64,000 nt of DNA from Maratus speciosus (Eukaryota; Arthropoda; Arachnida; Araneae; Salticidae), in the NCBI GenBank assembly GCA_963932465.1, contig OZ010787.1, positions 18,431,936-18,495,935 of the forward strand, written 5' to 3'. Below the pieces are notes generated by a model that was not told where the DNA came from, made no database searches, and saw nothing but the letters and a program-made list of their open reading frames with translations. The translations under genes and the position numbers were made by a program. Every line of letters begins with the position of its first letter. The stretch's first letter is position 1. Positions 34,656 through 46,180 of this stretch are shown here, piece by piece.

Positions 34656-36113
34656 CCTATGAAAGAGTGACTATTCACTCCTACCAGGGGTGAAAAACCG
34701 CACTCCTTTAGCAAGAGTGAATAGTCACTCCTCCGAAAGAGTGGTTATCCACCCCTATTTATGGTGAATATTCACTTTCCAGGAGTGACTATTCACTCTT
34801 TTGGAGAGTCAAAAATTTCACTTTTGCTCAGAGTGAATAGTCACTCTAAAGAGGTTGGACATATTTTGACTCTGCGATAGAGTGACTATTCACTCCTCCG
34901 GAGTGAATAGCCACTCTTTTTTATTTAGAGTGTAGGATTTCGTTGTAGACAGGATCCATTTTCACAAGTAAAACTGATTCGGCGAAAACAAAACGCTGAG
35001 AAATTAGAGACAGATTTAACAATATTCGGTCATCAATCCGAAAATTCAAACATAAAGCATTTCACTGAAGAATATCGCAAATTTTGACAATTGGTCGCCG
35101 AAAAAAATCCATTTCGTCAATAGTTTCCAGAAAAAATCACCAATTTCGTCAAAGGATCGCGGAAAAGGTAGAAATTTTGTCAAAAGATCGCGAAAAAAAG
35201 CAAATTTCGTCAAAAGATTGGAAAAAAAAACGAATTTCATTTAATAAAAACGGGAAAAAGGCAATATTAGTCAAAGAATTGCAAATTTTGTCAAAGGATC
35301 GCAAAAGACGCGAATTTCGTTCAACAATCACGAAAAAAAACGAGAATTTAGTTAAAGAATAGCAGGAAAAATGCAAATTTCGTCAAAGAATGATGGAAAA
35401 AAACACAAATTTCGTCAAAGAATCGCAAAAAAACACACAAATTTCTTCATAGGTTCGCGATAAAATCTCAAATTTCGTCAAAAAGTCGCAGGAAAACACT
35501 CAGATTTTGTCAAAAGATCACGGAAAAACGCAAATTTCGTGAAAGAATCGCAAAAAACGCAAACTTCGTTCAACAGTCAAAAAGAAAACGCGAATTTCGT
35601 CAAAGAATCGCGGAAAAAAACGCAAATTTCGTTCAACGATCACGGGAAACGTGAATTTCGTCAAAGAATCGTGGAAAAAAGGCAAATTTAATCAAAAGAT
35701 TGCGAAAAAACGTAAAGTATCTTAAATATTTACTAACATGTATGGTAGGTTTGGAGGAAGTTGAGATTTTTCTCAGCCCCCCCCCCCCCTAAAATTAATC
35801 ATATGGGCGCTCTTGATACTTTACAGTTCGGGTATATTATCCTTTTGTTAATGCTGTTCTCAAATCCAAAGGGACTTTCAGACACTTTTTTTAATTAATT
35901 CTTATTCAGAAGCGCTTGAAATACACAGGTTTTGTCATTCAAAAACTATGTAACTGAAAGACGTTTTCCATTCTTTGATAAACGCAAAAGATCTTTCAGA
36001 AGATATTGTTACAGTGGATGTTTTGTACCGAATTTACGACATGATAGCGACAAAAAGGCGAAAAAACCGGTCGTAACGCGATCAAAATCGCTTATAACTC
36101 AATAACTAATTCA

Positions 36114-36310
36114 CTGGCGCAGTGAAGGGGGGGGGGGAATTCAGGGTTGAAACCTCTCCCAGAGCTACAAAAATTACTATAATTGCCGCTTATATGAATC
36201 ACTAGTTAATTCATATAAGCGGCAGTCAAAATTAATATTAACATTTTTTGGCTTATTTGGAGTCTGTGACTTTGCTGAATGAAATTAAATTCAACAAAGT
36301 GATCCAATTA
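36114..36310. repeat. CAGTGGCGCAG-family fragment with palindrome
   Basis: CACTGGCGCAGTGAAGGGGG is followed by a body like 28170-28370. It includes a short palindrome GCCGCTTATATGAAT...ATTCATATAAGCGGC centred near 36205. Confidence 0.5.
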
Positions 36311-36601
36311 AACGGTAAATATTGTATTTAAAACTGTGAAAGCGTATATTACATGCACTGGTTAAGTGAGAACTAATCATTTGTTTTGAAAAAGGTCAGT
36401 GATCACATTTTCGAGATGTCTTATGCTAAGAGAATGATCATTTTCTGCCATAGAGACGCTTTCAGTTTAAGTATTGTACAGTGTACAGTTTTTTAATTGC
36501 ATTTCTGTCTTTGCTCCGTTCAAAACGATAATGGACCATCGACTTCCAGACAAAAACATAAAACATACGCTTTATAGGTCTCTTTCAGTTTCAAACTTCT
36601 T

Positions 36602-36960
36602 GTTAGAAGTCCGTACAGGCCGAAATTTCAGCACCCGAGCGCGAACCGATCCGTAGAAAAGAATTTCGGCCCGTTTTTCCATTTTTTCCACAAAAAAATT
36701 ATTGGCTAGGTATAAAATCTAAAATTTCGGCCTGGCTCATACAAAAACTTAATAAGCCCTATCCTGCCCGAATGAATTTCTACAAAATAGAAATTTTTAC
36801 GCCATTACGATTAAAAATTGTCTTGTAAGAGGAGTTCTGACAAAAAAAATACTTATTTTAGTTTTTTTCATGTTTGTATTCTCCATTTAAAAAAAAATGA
36901 CTTGGGCTACGATATTTATTTTGTTATCTTGAAATTCACAGCAAATTTTCTGAAAGATTA
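36602..36960. repeat. TAGAG element, truncated copy
   Basis: TAGAAGTCCGTACAGGCCGA opens a segment that follows 32407-32740 almost word for word at lower identity, including GAATTTCTACAAAA and GTAAGAGGAGTTCTGAC. The right end is missing. Confidence 0.6.
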
Positions 36961-37738
36961 CAGCAGAGGGGGGGAAATTCCCTCCCGGCATTAACTATGT
37001 GTTTTTTCCACGTTCCTTTGACGAAATTTGCGTTTTTCTGCGATCCTTTGACGAAATTTGCGGGTTTTTTTCGTGATCCTTTGACGAAATTTGAGGGTTT
37101 TTTCGCGATCATTTCATGAAATTTGCGCTTTTTTTCTGCGATCCATTGACGGAATTAGCTTTTTTTAGCGGTCTTTTAACGAAATTTATGGGCTTTTTTC
37201 GCAATCCTTTGATGAAAATTTCGTTTTTTCCGCAATCCATTGACGAAATTTGCGTTTTTTCTGCTATCTTTTGACGAAATTTGCGTTTTCTCGATCTTTT
37301 GGTGGAATTTGTGTTTCTCGCGGTCTTTTGACGAAATTTGCGTTTTTTCACGATCTTTAGACGAAATTAGTGTTTTTTCGCGATCATTTGGCGAATTTTT
37401 TTTTCGCCATCCTTTGATGAAATTCGCGTTTTCTCCACGATCCTTTGACGATCTATTTCTGCGAACGATTGATGAAATTGGTTTTTTACGGTGACCATTT
37501 GTCAAAATCCACGATATTTTTATGTCCGAGTTTTCGGAATGATGACCATTTTTTTTAAAATTTTTCTGAAAATTCAGAACAGAACCACCCCTGGCTATGT
37601 CGTAAAATTTTCTAAGACGGAATCTCATAGGAGAGCAGAAATGTTCATTATAGACAAGTTCCCTTCTTAGCAGGTACACCGTCTGTTGTAAACGTATTAT
37701 ATGCACCGTCTGTATTATATTCTTTTCACACGTATTAG

Positions 37739-38128
37739 GTAGCTTTCATTACAAAAAGCTACCTATTGCAGCCGTTCGGAGGAAAGCGATTTCAAAAAAT
37801 TTTGGTATATTTTCATCGATCATGACCCCCAGACCCCGAAACCACCCTCCGTTCAAAATTGATATAAATATATATATATATATATATATATCCATATATA
37901 TATATATATAACCAATAATTAAACATAACCTACCACCATCAAAAACCGTAATATTATGAATTAAAGCTGTAAGTATATATATATATATATAAAAAAAAAA
38001 AAAGATTAAATTATTTATAAGAATTATTATGGAAGAAAAATAAGAAAGTGGACACCGACAAATAATGGAAATGCTTATATATTGAATTACGTTTTCAAGG
38101 GCACAGAATTCAATGATATAAGCAAAAT

Positions 38129-38172
<44 letters not shown>

Positions 38173-40500
38173 CTGACCTATGTCACACTGTAACTCTCGT
38201 AATTATGAACCGATTTCGATGTAATTCGGTGTGTACATAGTAGATATCAATGTCTCGACCGAGTTCGTTGGTCAGCTTCATCCGCCGTTTGGTTTCAAAA
38301 TGGCAGCCATTTAAAATTTTTAAAAAATTTTAAAATCTGAAATGTGGTACCAAAAAATTAAAAATGGAAAAATATTATTTCGTTATGTAATTGACCTTTA
38401 TACAAAGATTCCGGAGTAGTTTTTGTTTCGTCTATATCTTAAAAAATGGCTGAGTTATAGCATTTTGAATTTCTAGCGTGGCTGACATTTTGAAACGTCC
38501 TGAAATTTGTCACGCGATACAAGGCGTATTTATGAACCGATTTCGATATAATTCGGTGTGTACATAGTATATACCAATGTCTCAACCGAGTTCGTTGGCC
38601 AGCTTCATCCGCCGTTTGGTTTCAAAATGGCGGCCATTTACAATTTTTAAAAAAATTTTAAATTTGAAATGGTGTACCAAAAATTAAAAATGGAAAAATA
38701 TTATTTTGTTATGTAATTGACCTTTATACAAAGATTCCGGAGCAGTTTTTGTTTCGTCTATATCTTAAAAAATGGCTGAGTTATAGCATTTTGAATTTCT
38801 AGCGTGGCTGACATTTTGAAACGTCCTGAATTTTGTCACGCGATACAAGGCGTATTTATGAACCGATTTCGATATAATTCAGTGTGTACATAGTACATAC
38901 CAATGTCTCAACCGAGTTCGTTGGCCAGCTTCATCCACCATTTTGTTTCAAAATGGCGGCCATTTAAATTTTTTTTAAAAATTTAAAATTTGAAATGTGG
39001 TACCAAAAAATTGAAAATGGAAAATATTTTTTTCTTATGTATTTGACCTTTATACAAAGATTTCGAAGCAGTTTTTGTTTCGTCTATATCTTAAAAAATG
39101 GCTGAGTTGCAGCATTTTGAATTTCTAGCGTGGCTGACATTTTGAAACGTCCTGAATTTTGTCACGCTATAAAAGGCGTATTTATGAACCGATTTGGATG
39201 TAACTTCGTATATACATAGTACATACTCATGTCTCGACTGAGTTCGTTGGCTAGCTTCATCCGCCATGTTGTTTCAAAATGGCGGCTATTTTAAAAAAAT
39301 AAAAAATTAAAAAATTAAAATGAGATACCAAAAAATTGGAAAATGAAAAAGATTTTTTTCGTATGTGTTTGACCTTAATACAAAGATTCCGGAACAGTTT
39401 TTGTTTCGTCTATATCTAAAAAAATGGCTGAGTAATAGCATTTTGAATTTCTATTGTAGCTGACATTTTAAAACGACCTGATTTTTGTCACGCGATAACA
39501 GGCGTATTTATGAACCGATTTGGATGTAATTTGGTCTGTACATAGTACATACCAATGTTTCGACCGAGTTCGTTGGCCAGCTTCATTCGCCATCTTGTTT
39601 CAAAATGGTTGCCATTTAAAAAAAAATTAAATTTAAAATGAGGTATTAAAAAATTGGAAAATGAAAAAGATTTTTTTTAATGTGTTTGGCCTTGATACAA
39701 AGATTCCGGAGCAGTTTTGTTTCTGAAAATTTGTTCTTTTGTTTATATCTTAAAAAATGGTTGAATTATAGTACTTTGAATTTCTAGCATGGCTAACATT
39801 TTGAAAGGATCTTGTATTTGTCACGCGATAACGCACGTATTTGCCTATTTCGATGTAAGAAGGCATGTGGATAGTATACATCAATACCTCGACCAAGTTC
39901 GCTGGCCAGATTCATCAGGCATCTTGTTTCAAATTGGCGGCCATTAAATTAAGAAAAAAATATATATTTAAAGTGAGGTGCAAAAAAATTAGAAATTGAA
40001 AAAGGTTTCTTTCTTAAGTATTTGACCTTGAAAAGAAGCATTTTTTGTTTGTCTTTACCTTAAAAAATTGCTCAGATATAGCAGTTTCAATTTCTATTGT
40101 GGGTGACATTTTGAAAAATCTGATTTTTTGCATGCGACAGCACTCGTATATCTCAACCGATTCCGATGTGAGTGAGCATGTGCACAGCAATTACTAAGGT
40201 CTCAACCAAGTTCACTGGTTAGCCTCATCCACCATGTTGTCTTAAAATGGCAGGCACTTTAAGAAATCGCCGAATTTGGCAGCCAAATATAAGTTACTTT
40301 AAAGAAAAGCAGCTTGGATAAAGCTGACTAATTTCGCGAAATTCTCATTCATTATATTGATAAAAATTAGTATTGAATCTCCTATATTCGGTTTCCACTA
40401 AATTGAGCTTCGTGCGTTTGAATGATATAAGTTGGCTTTTTTAAAATAAGGAATATGAAAGCTACCTCTTCCTCCCGGCACTGGCCGGAAGGACTTTTAT
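37739..40500 (+). mobile_element. Satellite-carrying mobile element, copy 1 (7 internal units)
   Basis: The left end TAGCTTTCATTAC...AAAGCTACCT folds into a hairpin (AGGTAGCTTT / AAAGCTACCT). The right end repeats AAAGCTACCT and finishes with a second hairpin CCTCCCGGCACTGGCCGGAAGG (40471-40492). Between them lie a 120-bp leader, (TA)n tracts with an extra 300 bp, then a tandem array and a 240-bp tail. Its flanks match an uninterrupted related sequence at about 32895-32960 (CGTATTAG directly joined to TATAATA...TTGCATGGATCAA), which proves insertion. No frame of interest, no inverted terminal repeats and no obvious target duplication. Confidence 0.75.
38180..40260 (+). repeat. Tandem array of ~326-bp units
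   Basis: The landmark GAACCGATTT(C/G)GAT recurs at 38211, 38538, 38864, 39190 and 39516 (spacing 326-327 bp). Two more diverged copies are at 39845 and 40158. Each unit also holds TTTCAAAATGGCGGCCATTT and ATGGCTGAGTTATAGCATTT. Identity falls steadily from left to right, so the left units were amplified most recently. Confidence 0.9.
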
Positions 40501-40573
40501 TATATTCATTTTGTATGGATCAACACATTTTTTTCGTCACATGCTGGTTCGTTTTCAAACGTTATATATTAGA

Positions 40574-40692
40574 TAGCTTTCATTACAAAAAGCTACCTAT
40601 TGCAGCCGTTCGGAGGAAAGCGATTTCAAAAAATTTTGGTATATTTTCATCGATCATGACCCCCAGACCCCGAAACCACCCTCCGTTCAAAA

Positions 40693-40727
<35 letters not shown>

Positions 40728-41768
40728 CCTTTGTCACACTGTAACTCTCGAATTTATGAACCGATTTGGATGTAATTCGGTATGTACATAGTACATTCCA
40801 ATGTCTCGACCGAGTTCGTTGGCCAGCTTCATTCGTCATCTTGTTTCAAAAGGGTTGCCATTTAAAAAAAATTAAATTTAAAATTTAAAATGAAGTATTA
40901 AAAATTGGAAAATGAAAAAGATTTTTTTATGTGTTTGGCCTTGATACAAAGATTCCGGAACAGATTTTGTTTCTGCAAATTTGTTCTTTTGTTTATATCT
41001 TAAAAAATGGTTGAATTATAGCACTTTGAATTTCTAGTATGGCTAACATTTTGAAACGACCTTGTATTTGTCACGCGATAACACACGTATTCGCCTATTT
41101 CCATGTAAGACGGCATGTGGATAGTAAACATCAATATCTCGACCAAGTACGCTGGCCAGCTTCATCCGCCATCTTGTTTCAAAATGGCGGCCATTAAATT
41201 AAAAAAAAATATATGTTTAAAGTGAGGTGCAAAAAAATTAGAAATTGAAAAGGGTTTCTTTCTTAAGTAGTTGACCTTGATATAAGGATTCAGGAGCATT
41301 TTTTGTTTGCCTTTATCTTAAAAAATTGCTCAGATATAGCAGTTTCAATTTCTAATGTGGGTGACATTTTGAAAAATCTGATTTTTTGCCTGCGACAGCA
41401 CTCGTATATATCAACCGATTCCGATGTGAGTGAGCATGTGCACAGCAATTACTAAGGTCTCGACCAAGTTCACTGGTTAGCCTCGTCCACCATGTTGTCT
41501 TAAAATGGCAGGCACTTTAAGAAATCGCCGAATTTGGCAGCCAAATATAAGTTACTTTAAATAAAAGCAGCTTGGATAAAGATGACTAATTTCGCGAAAT
41601 TCTCATTCATAATGATTTAGTATTGATAAAAATTAGTATTGAATCTCCTATATTCGGTTTCCACTAAATTGAGCTTCGTGTGTTTGAATAATATTAGTTG
41701 GCTTTTTTAAAATAAGGAATTTGAAAGCTACCTCTTCCTCCCGGCACTGGCCGGAAGGACTTTTTTTT
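40574..41768 (+). mobile_element. Satellite-carrying mobile element, copy 2 (3 internal units)
   Basis: It has the same first 120 bp and the same last 240 bp as copy 1, in the same orientation, 74 bp downstream of it. Only three units are present (40762, 41096, 41416), and they correspond to units 5, 6 and 7 of copy 1. Both copies are directly preceded by TATTAG. Confidence 0.75.
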
Positions 41769-42339
41769 ATTGCCTAGAAATTGTTATCGTCTATAACATT
41801 TATTGCCTAGAAAATGACAATTCTGTAAAAATAATAAATTGAAAATTTTAATTGTAGAACAATGGAAATTTAAAAAACAATTACAAGACTTACCCTATAC
41901 TACGTATCATGGGTAAGTAAAATATATGCAAGTTTTGAAAAAGTTGTTCGGCCGGGCGAAATTTTACTAATTTTTGCACGCATATATAATAATGCCAACT
42001 ATATTCTAAAATTCAGCACTGCTTGGACGCGGATGATATTAAACTTCACCAATTCTCGTAGTATTGCTACATCTGACACAATGCAAGGTGTGTCTATTGA
42101 AAATTTTGCTAAAATTGTTTTATTAATTTTTAAGTTAAGAAAAAGAATTCGGGATTGTCTTGGAGTGAAATCCCGTGTGTATTTTTGACTGAACAATGGG
42201 TTCCTGATTTTCCGTACAAAAATTGTTTGCTCTTCCATTTCTTAACGTTTTCCTCATCATTTTTTAAACACTTTATATAAATCTAACATAGTAGTAGTAT
42301 AGTTATTTCATTGGTGTGTTTTATGTTTTGCAACTATAG
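41769..42339. other. No gene seen
   Basis: AT-rich, with a local duplication of TTGCCTAGAAA near 41770 and 41802. A weak frame at 41999-42238 has no support. Confidence 0.45.
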
Positions 42340-42341
42340 TA

Positions 42342-42567
42342 CACAGAAAAAACTGTTTTGTTGAAACAACTAAATTTTGTTTAATATAGCTCCAAACAAA
42401 CATTTTTGTTGGAATAATAAAATTTCGGTTAGATTAACCAAAGGATTTTGTTAATTCAGCAAATCATTTGGTTAGTCTAACTAAAATTTGGTCATTACAA
42501 CCAAAATATTTGGTTGGAGCTATATTAATCAAAATTTAGTTATTTCAACAAAACAGTTTTTTCCGTG
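42342..42567. mobile_element. Palindromic TA-flanked MITE
   Basis: A 226-bp near-complete palindrome: CACAGAAAAAACTGTTTTGT at the left and its complement ending CCGTG at the right, with TA on each side. The arms pair almost to the centre. Compact hairpin MITE of Tc1/mariner type. Confidence 0.8.
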
Positions 42568-42699
42568 TATTGTAAACGCTGTTTAAATGAATCACAACCA
42601 ATGTAACAAGTGATTCTACTAATTGAGAAAAAAAAGCATTCATTAACTAGGCTGATTGCATTAACCGGTGATTCAAGTAACCGGCGATCACCATTATTA

Positions 42700-42752
42700 A
42701 CATCTCAACCCCCCCCCCCCCCCCCGAGCGGATTTCTGGCTGCGCCACTGAA
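42700..42752. repeat. C-run and GCTGCGCCACTG element end
   Basis: About 16 C followed by GAGCGGATTTCTGGCTGCGCCACTG. This is the mirror of the CAGTGGCGCAG ends at 28172 and 36114. A solitary right end. Confidence 0.5.
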
Positions 42753-44436
42753 TTAAAAGAAAATGTTCGACCTAAACTACACTTTTAAAGAACTTTATGC
42801 ATATCATAATTAAAATAAGTGTAACTCTGTATAGTTAATTATATTAATTAAATTTTAATATGCGTATAAACTAACATTTAAGAAATAAACGTAAAACATT
42901 GAATTGAAGGTTATCATCCTTCTTAATTTTTAATGCCCTCGATATATCATACGTTCAGATATATCGCGCTTTTTTTAGCTTCCAACAGAAACGATATAAC
43001 ATGGGGTTCTTCTAATTTTTATTCTATATCTATGCTATATGTAACATTGTGAAAAAAAATATGACTATTTCTTCTTATTTCACGTATGACTAAAGTCTTA
43101 AAATATACATGCAAAGAAAAATCTTACAAAAGTAAGACTTTTTACGGATATTTATATGTATTCCCACGTGTCTGAACACAAATAACAGCTTTTCTCTTTT
43201 AAAAGATGATTATCGTCATCAAATGCATTAAAGAAATGTTTTCAAGTATTTATTTTTCAAATCCAAATCATTACTTGTAGAAACACGTTATCGGATTATG
43301 CATGACTTGATATGGTTTAAGCAGTTTTTCACTTTCTGTTTCAGATTAAATCAAGTGAAGCACAAAATTGTTCGGCTGAAAGTTAGCACAAAATAAGGTA
43401 GACATGCGTGAGGCCTTAAAATTAGGTAAAATAGGATTTAAGATCTCTGACGATAAATTGCCCTAATCGTGTACTAACAGAGATGCTATATGCTTATATG
43501 CGTGTTATTTTTTAACAGAGTTTTGTTCATTGGATTATTAAAGACATGTCTATTGACTTTTTTAACGGTTTACTGCTTGATTTTATAAATCTTTATGAAT
43601 AGACTATTTGATAACATATAAGTGGCATAAAAAAAATAGGGAAAACATTAAAAAATATATTAGTGCAAATGTTCAATCAAAATTTTGAATTTTCTCGTTC
43701 GGGACATAGGTGATACACAAAATCCAGTTTATCTATTTGAAGCTGTGTGATAGATATATGAAGAGTCCATTCTATAGAATGGACTCCCTATCTTGTTATG
43801 TTATAATTAATAAAAGATCAAATATTTACCTGATAGTATTTTACTTTCTATCTTTGAGTATTTATTAACCCCTCAACCCCCCCCCCCCCCTAAAAAAACC
43901 CCGCATATAATAAAAGTTTTATTCACACACTTGTTCTTGCCGCTGTTGTTCATTTGAATTATTTTGTTCTTGTTCGGGTTTTTGCTAAAATATAAAATAC
44001 ATAATAAGGGGCAAATATGCCACATCAAAACAATTAAAATTTTCACCAAATACTAATGCTAAACAGCAGGATTTAATTTCTTTAAACAAAATTAGAGCAT
44101 AAATACACACATTTTTCAATACATTAGGTATCCCAAAACAGGCCCAATACACAATTTTGTATTTTGGAGATTCCATATAAAAATGTGAGGGGGAAAAGTA
44201 AATACCACTGTGGTGATTCACCAGATGAAAAAAAAAGGGGGGAGGGTAAATATGAACTTGATATGGAGGCCTATAAAATACGAATGTTTAAAAGCAGTAA
44301 CCGTATAATCTAATGGGTATAAAAAGCCCCCAAAAGAATCAATTTTATTATTCTTTTATAATAACTCTCTTTTTTTTTCTTTATTTATGTGCGTTGTTAT
44401 TTTGAAATCGAATAGGGAGATAATTAGCATCCCCAC
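42753..44436. other. No gene seen; one perfect 24-bp palindrome
   Basis: AT-rich. GAGTCCATTCTATAGAATGG then ACTC at 43763-43786 is a perfect palindrome. A C-run lies at 43880-43890. No exon was recognised. Confidence 0.5.
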
Positions 44437-45571
44437 TAGAGTTCTTCGCGGGTCGGGTGCAACCCGACCCGAATCCGAACATTCCATTTGAAGTCAACCC
44501 GCAACGCGAACTGAACCCGACAAAAAAATTTCTCGACTCGCAGCCCTACTCGAACCCGCCAAAATAATTTTCGGCAACCCGCAAGCCAACTCGAACTTGA
44601 CGTACTTCAACCCGCAGCCGGACTCGAACTCGAAAGAAAAAGAAAGTAAATCATGTGTTAATTCCATTATGAAAAGTAGTCTGCAACTGTATCCCTAATA
44701 CCAATTTTATCTTTTATGTAGAAAAATGGACAAATTTATATTCTTCAATATTAAAATATTGTAAAACCTCTGAATAGCAGACACCTTGGTATCGTTTAAT
44801 TGAGCCCTGAATCGTGTCGGGTTGTCCTTAATTTTCTTTTTTTATGTCGGGATGATTAATTTTCTTTCTGCAGATCGGGTTTACCCTAGAATAATTCTTG
44901 CGGGTCATATTTAGATTTTTTGCAAGTCGGGTATTGGAATTTTCCCAAAAAGTTTGAGTATAACTATATTTTAGATGACAATAAATACGTATTTGAACAT
45001 GACTGAGTATATATTCAATTTACAGCACGGGAAATAAAATATACATGAGAAAACTGATCATACTCCTTCTTTACGCAATAGTTAAGAACCATTTTTACTT
45101 ATCTCGGAATATGAAAACTATTACTAACACTTCGTTTTTGATACACACAAAAAGACATGTATCGTATTTTTAAAAGTTTATGCAAGCATACACATGTTAC
45201 GTGTGTGTAGATTATTAGGTGCTAAATATCCAGATTATATAAGCATACAAATATATAAGTATCTGGAATTGAAAAATTGTTCGCTAAAAATTGTTCGAAA
45301 AATTGTCTGCTTTTCGGGAGTGTCCATTATGAAGGTTTTATTGAATATAGATTTTGAACTTGATAAAATATTTTGGACATTTTTTGAAAAATCGGGTCAT
45401 TCAGAACCCGATCCGCAAAACCCAACCCAAAACCGACCCGAACCCGACCCGCAGCAAAAAGTAGAAGGTAACCCGACCCCGACCTGCAACGAAAAAATAC
45501 AGCGCCAACCCGACACGGGTCGTGTCGGGTGCGGCTAAAAGCGGATAACACCGGCCCGATGTAGGTCTCTA
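44437..45571. mobile_element. TAGAG element with CCCGAC iterons, copy 2
   Basis: Begins TAGAGTTCTTCGCGGGTCGG and ends GGCCCGATGTAGGTCTCTA. Both subterminal regions are packed with AACCCGACCCG/CGGGTCGGG words (44450-44640 and 45400-45550). The 8-bp flanks ATCCCCAC (44429-44436) and ATCACCAC (45572-45579) match at 7 of 8, which fits a hAT-type duplication. A pogo-like TAAAACCTCTGAATAGCAG string is at 44762. No transposase. The frame at 45194-45538 is mostly iteron sequence. Confidence 0.7.
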
Positions 45572-45579
45572 ATCACCAC

Positions 45580-46180
45580 ACCAGTACCCCTTGAGTGGCG
45601 GTGGGATATTCCTAATTTTAATCAAGATTTGCACCAGAAACTTTTAATTAAATTGTAATTTTATAGCTTTGTGGAAAAAAAGTTGTAAAAATGCTTTTCC
45701 TTATTTTGAAATAAAACTTTCGAAAATTCCGGTGGGAGTTTAACATTACAGAAATACGATTACCTGCCCCTGAAAGTCTTAAAGGGTTTATAATACTACC
45801 AAATTAAGTTAAAATCTCCAAATAAAGCTGGAAAAAAACTTTCAAATTTTAATTAACCCAAAACAAGGAAAATAAACATGAAGCAATTTGAAATTACGGT
45901 AATATAGATCCATCCATAACGAAAATCCGTGCGATACTGTAAAAAAAGAATAGAAAAGAATGCAATATAGAGAAGACATTAGCCCTTTTTGCCTACTATA
46001 ATTTTTATACATCATTTAGACGTTTATTATATTTTCAATTTTCTTATATTTCAAAGTCAATAAAAAAAAAACATTATCAAAATAAAAATAAATGAATTAT
46101 TAAGTACATGAAGTACAATGAAGTAAGCACAGTGAAGAGTATTGTTACCGTGTGTTTCACACAGCAGCTGTACAAAACAA
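45580..46180. other. No gene seen
   Basis: AT-rich lead-in to the GC-rich island. Confidence 0.45.

Larger units (their letters stand above)
29299..34933. mobile_element. Iteron-armed element with ACACTCTAAA ends (contains nested elements)
   Basis: The ends ACACTCTAAA (29299) and TTTAGAGTGT (34924-34933) are inverted. Both arms (29299-29475 and 34660-34933) consist of many copies of a short palindromic word, GAGTGAnnAnTCACTC, in both orientations. The 5.6-kb span holds the Tigger-like/Penelope nest and the first TAGAG element. The TSD is not clear, so the two arms could belong to separate insertions. Confidence 0.5.
35028..37547. mobile_element. Foldback element with ~31-bp iteron arms
   Basis: The left arm (35028-35715) begins GGTCATCAATCCGAAAA and the right arm ends TTTTCGGAATGATGACC (37531-37547). 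Outer arm sequence then matches for over 80 bp in inverted orientation. Inside, both arms dissolve into tandem arrays of a unit like AAATTTCGTCAAAGGATCGC plus a GAAAAAACGC linker, about 20 in the left arm and 15 in the right, pointing toward each other. Long frames within the arrays are by-products of the repeat. The middle (35720-37005) holds ends of other elements. Confidence 0.75.

Noticed and set aside
35084..35715. CRISPR-like appearance of regularly spaced short repeats
   Set aside because: The units are directly tandem with no unique spacers, and the genome is eukaryotic.
28869..35815. One 6.9-kb element bounded by GGGCGCCCATATG ends
   Set aside because: The ends match for only about 13-15 bp and no target duplication was found, so they are listed as separate ends.
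35084..37706. Lys/Ser-rich and Phe-rich open frames of 80-176 codons
   Set aside because: They are translations of the 31-bp iteron arrays; each frame follows the repeat period.
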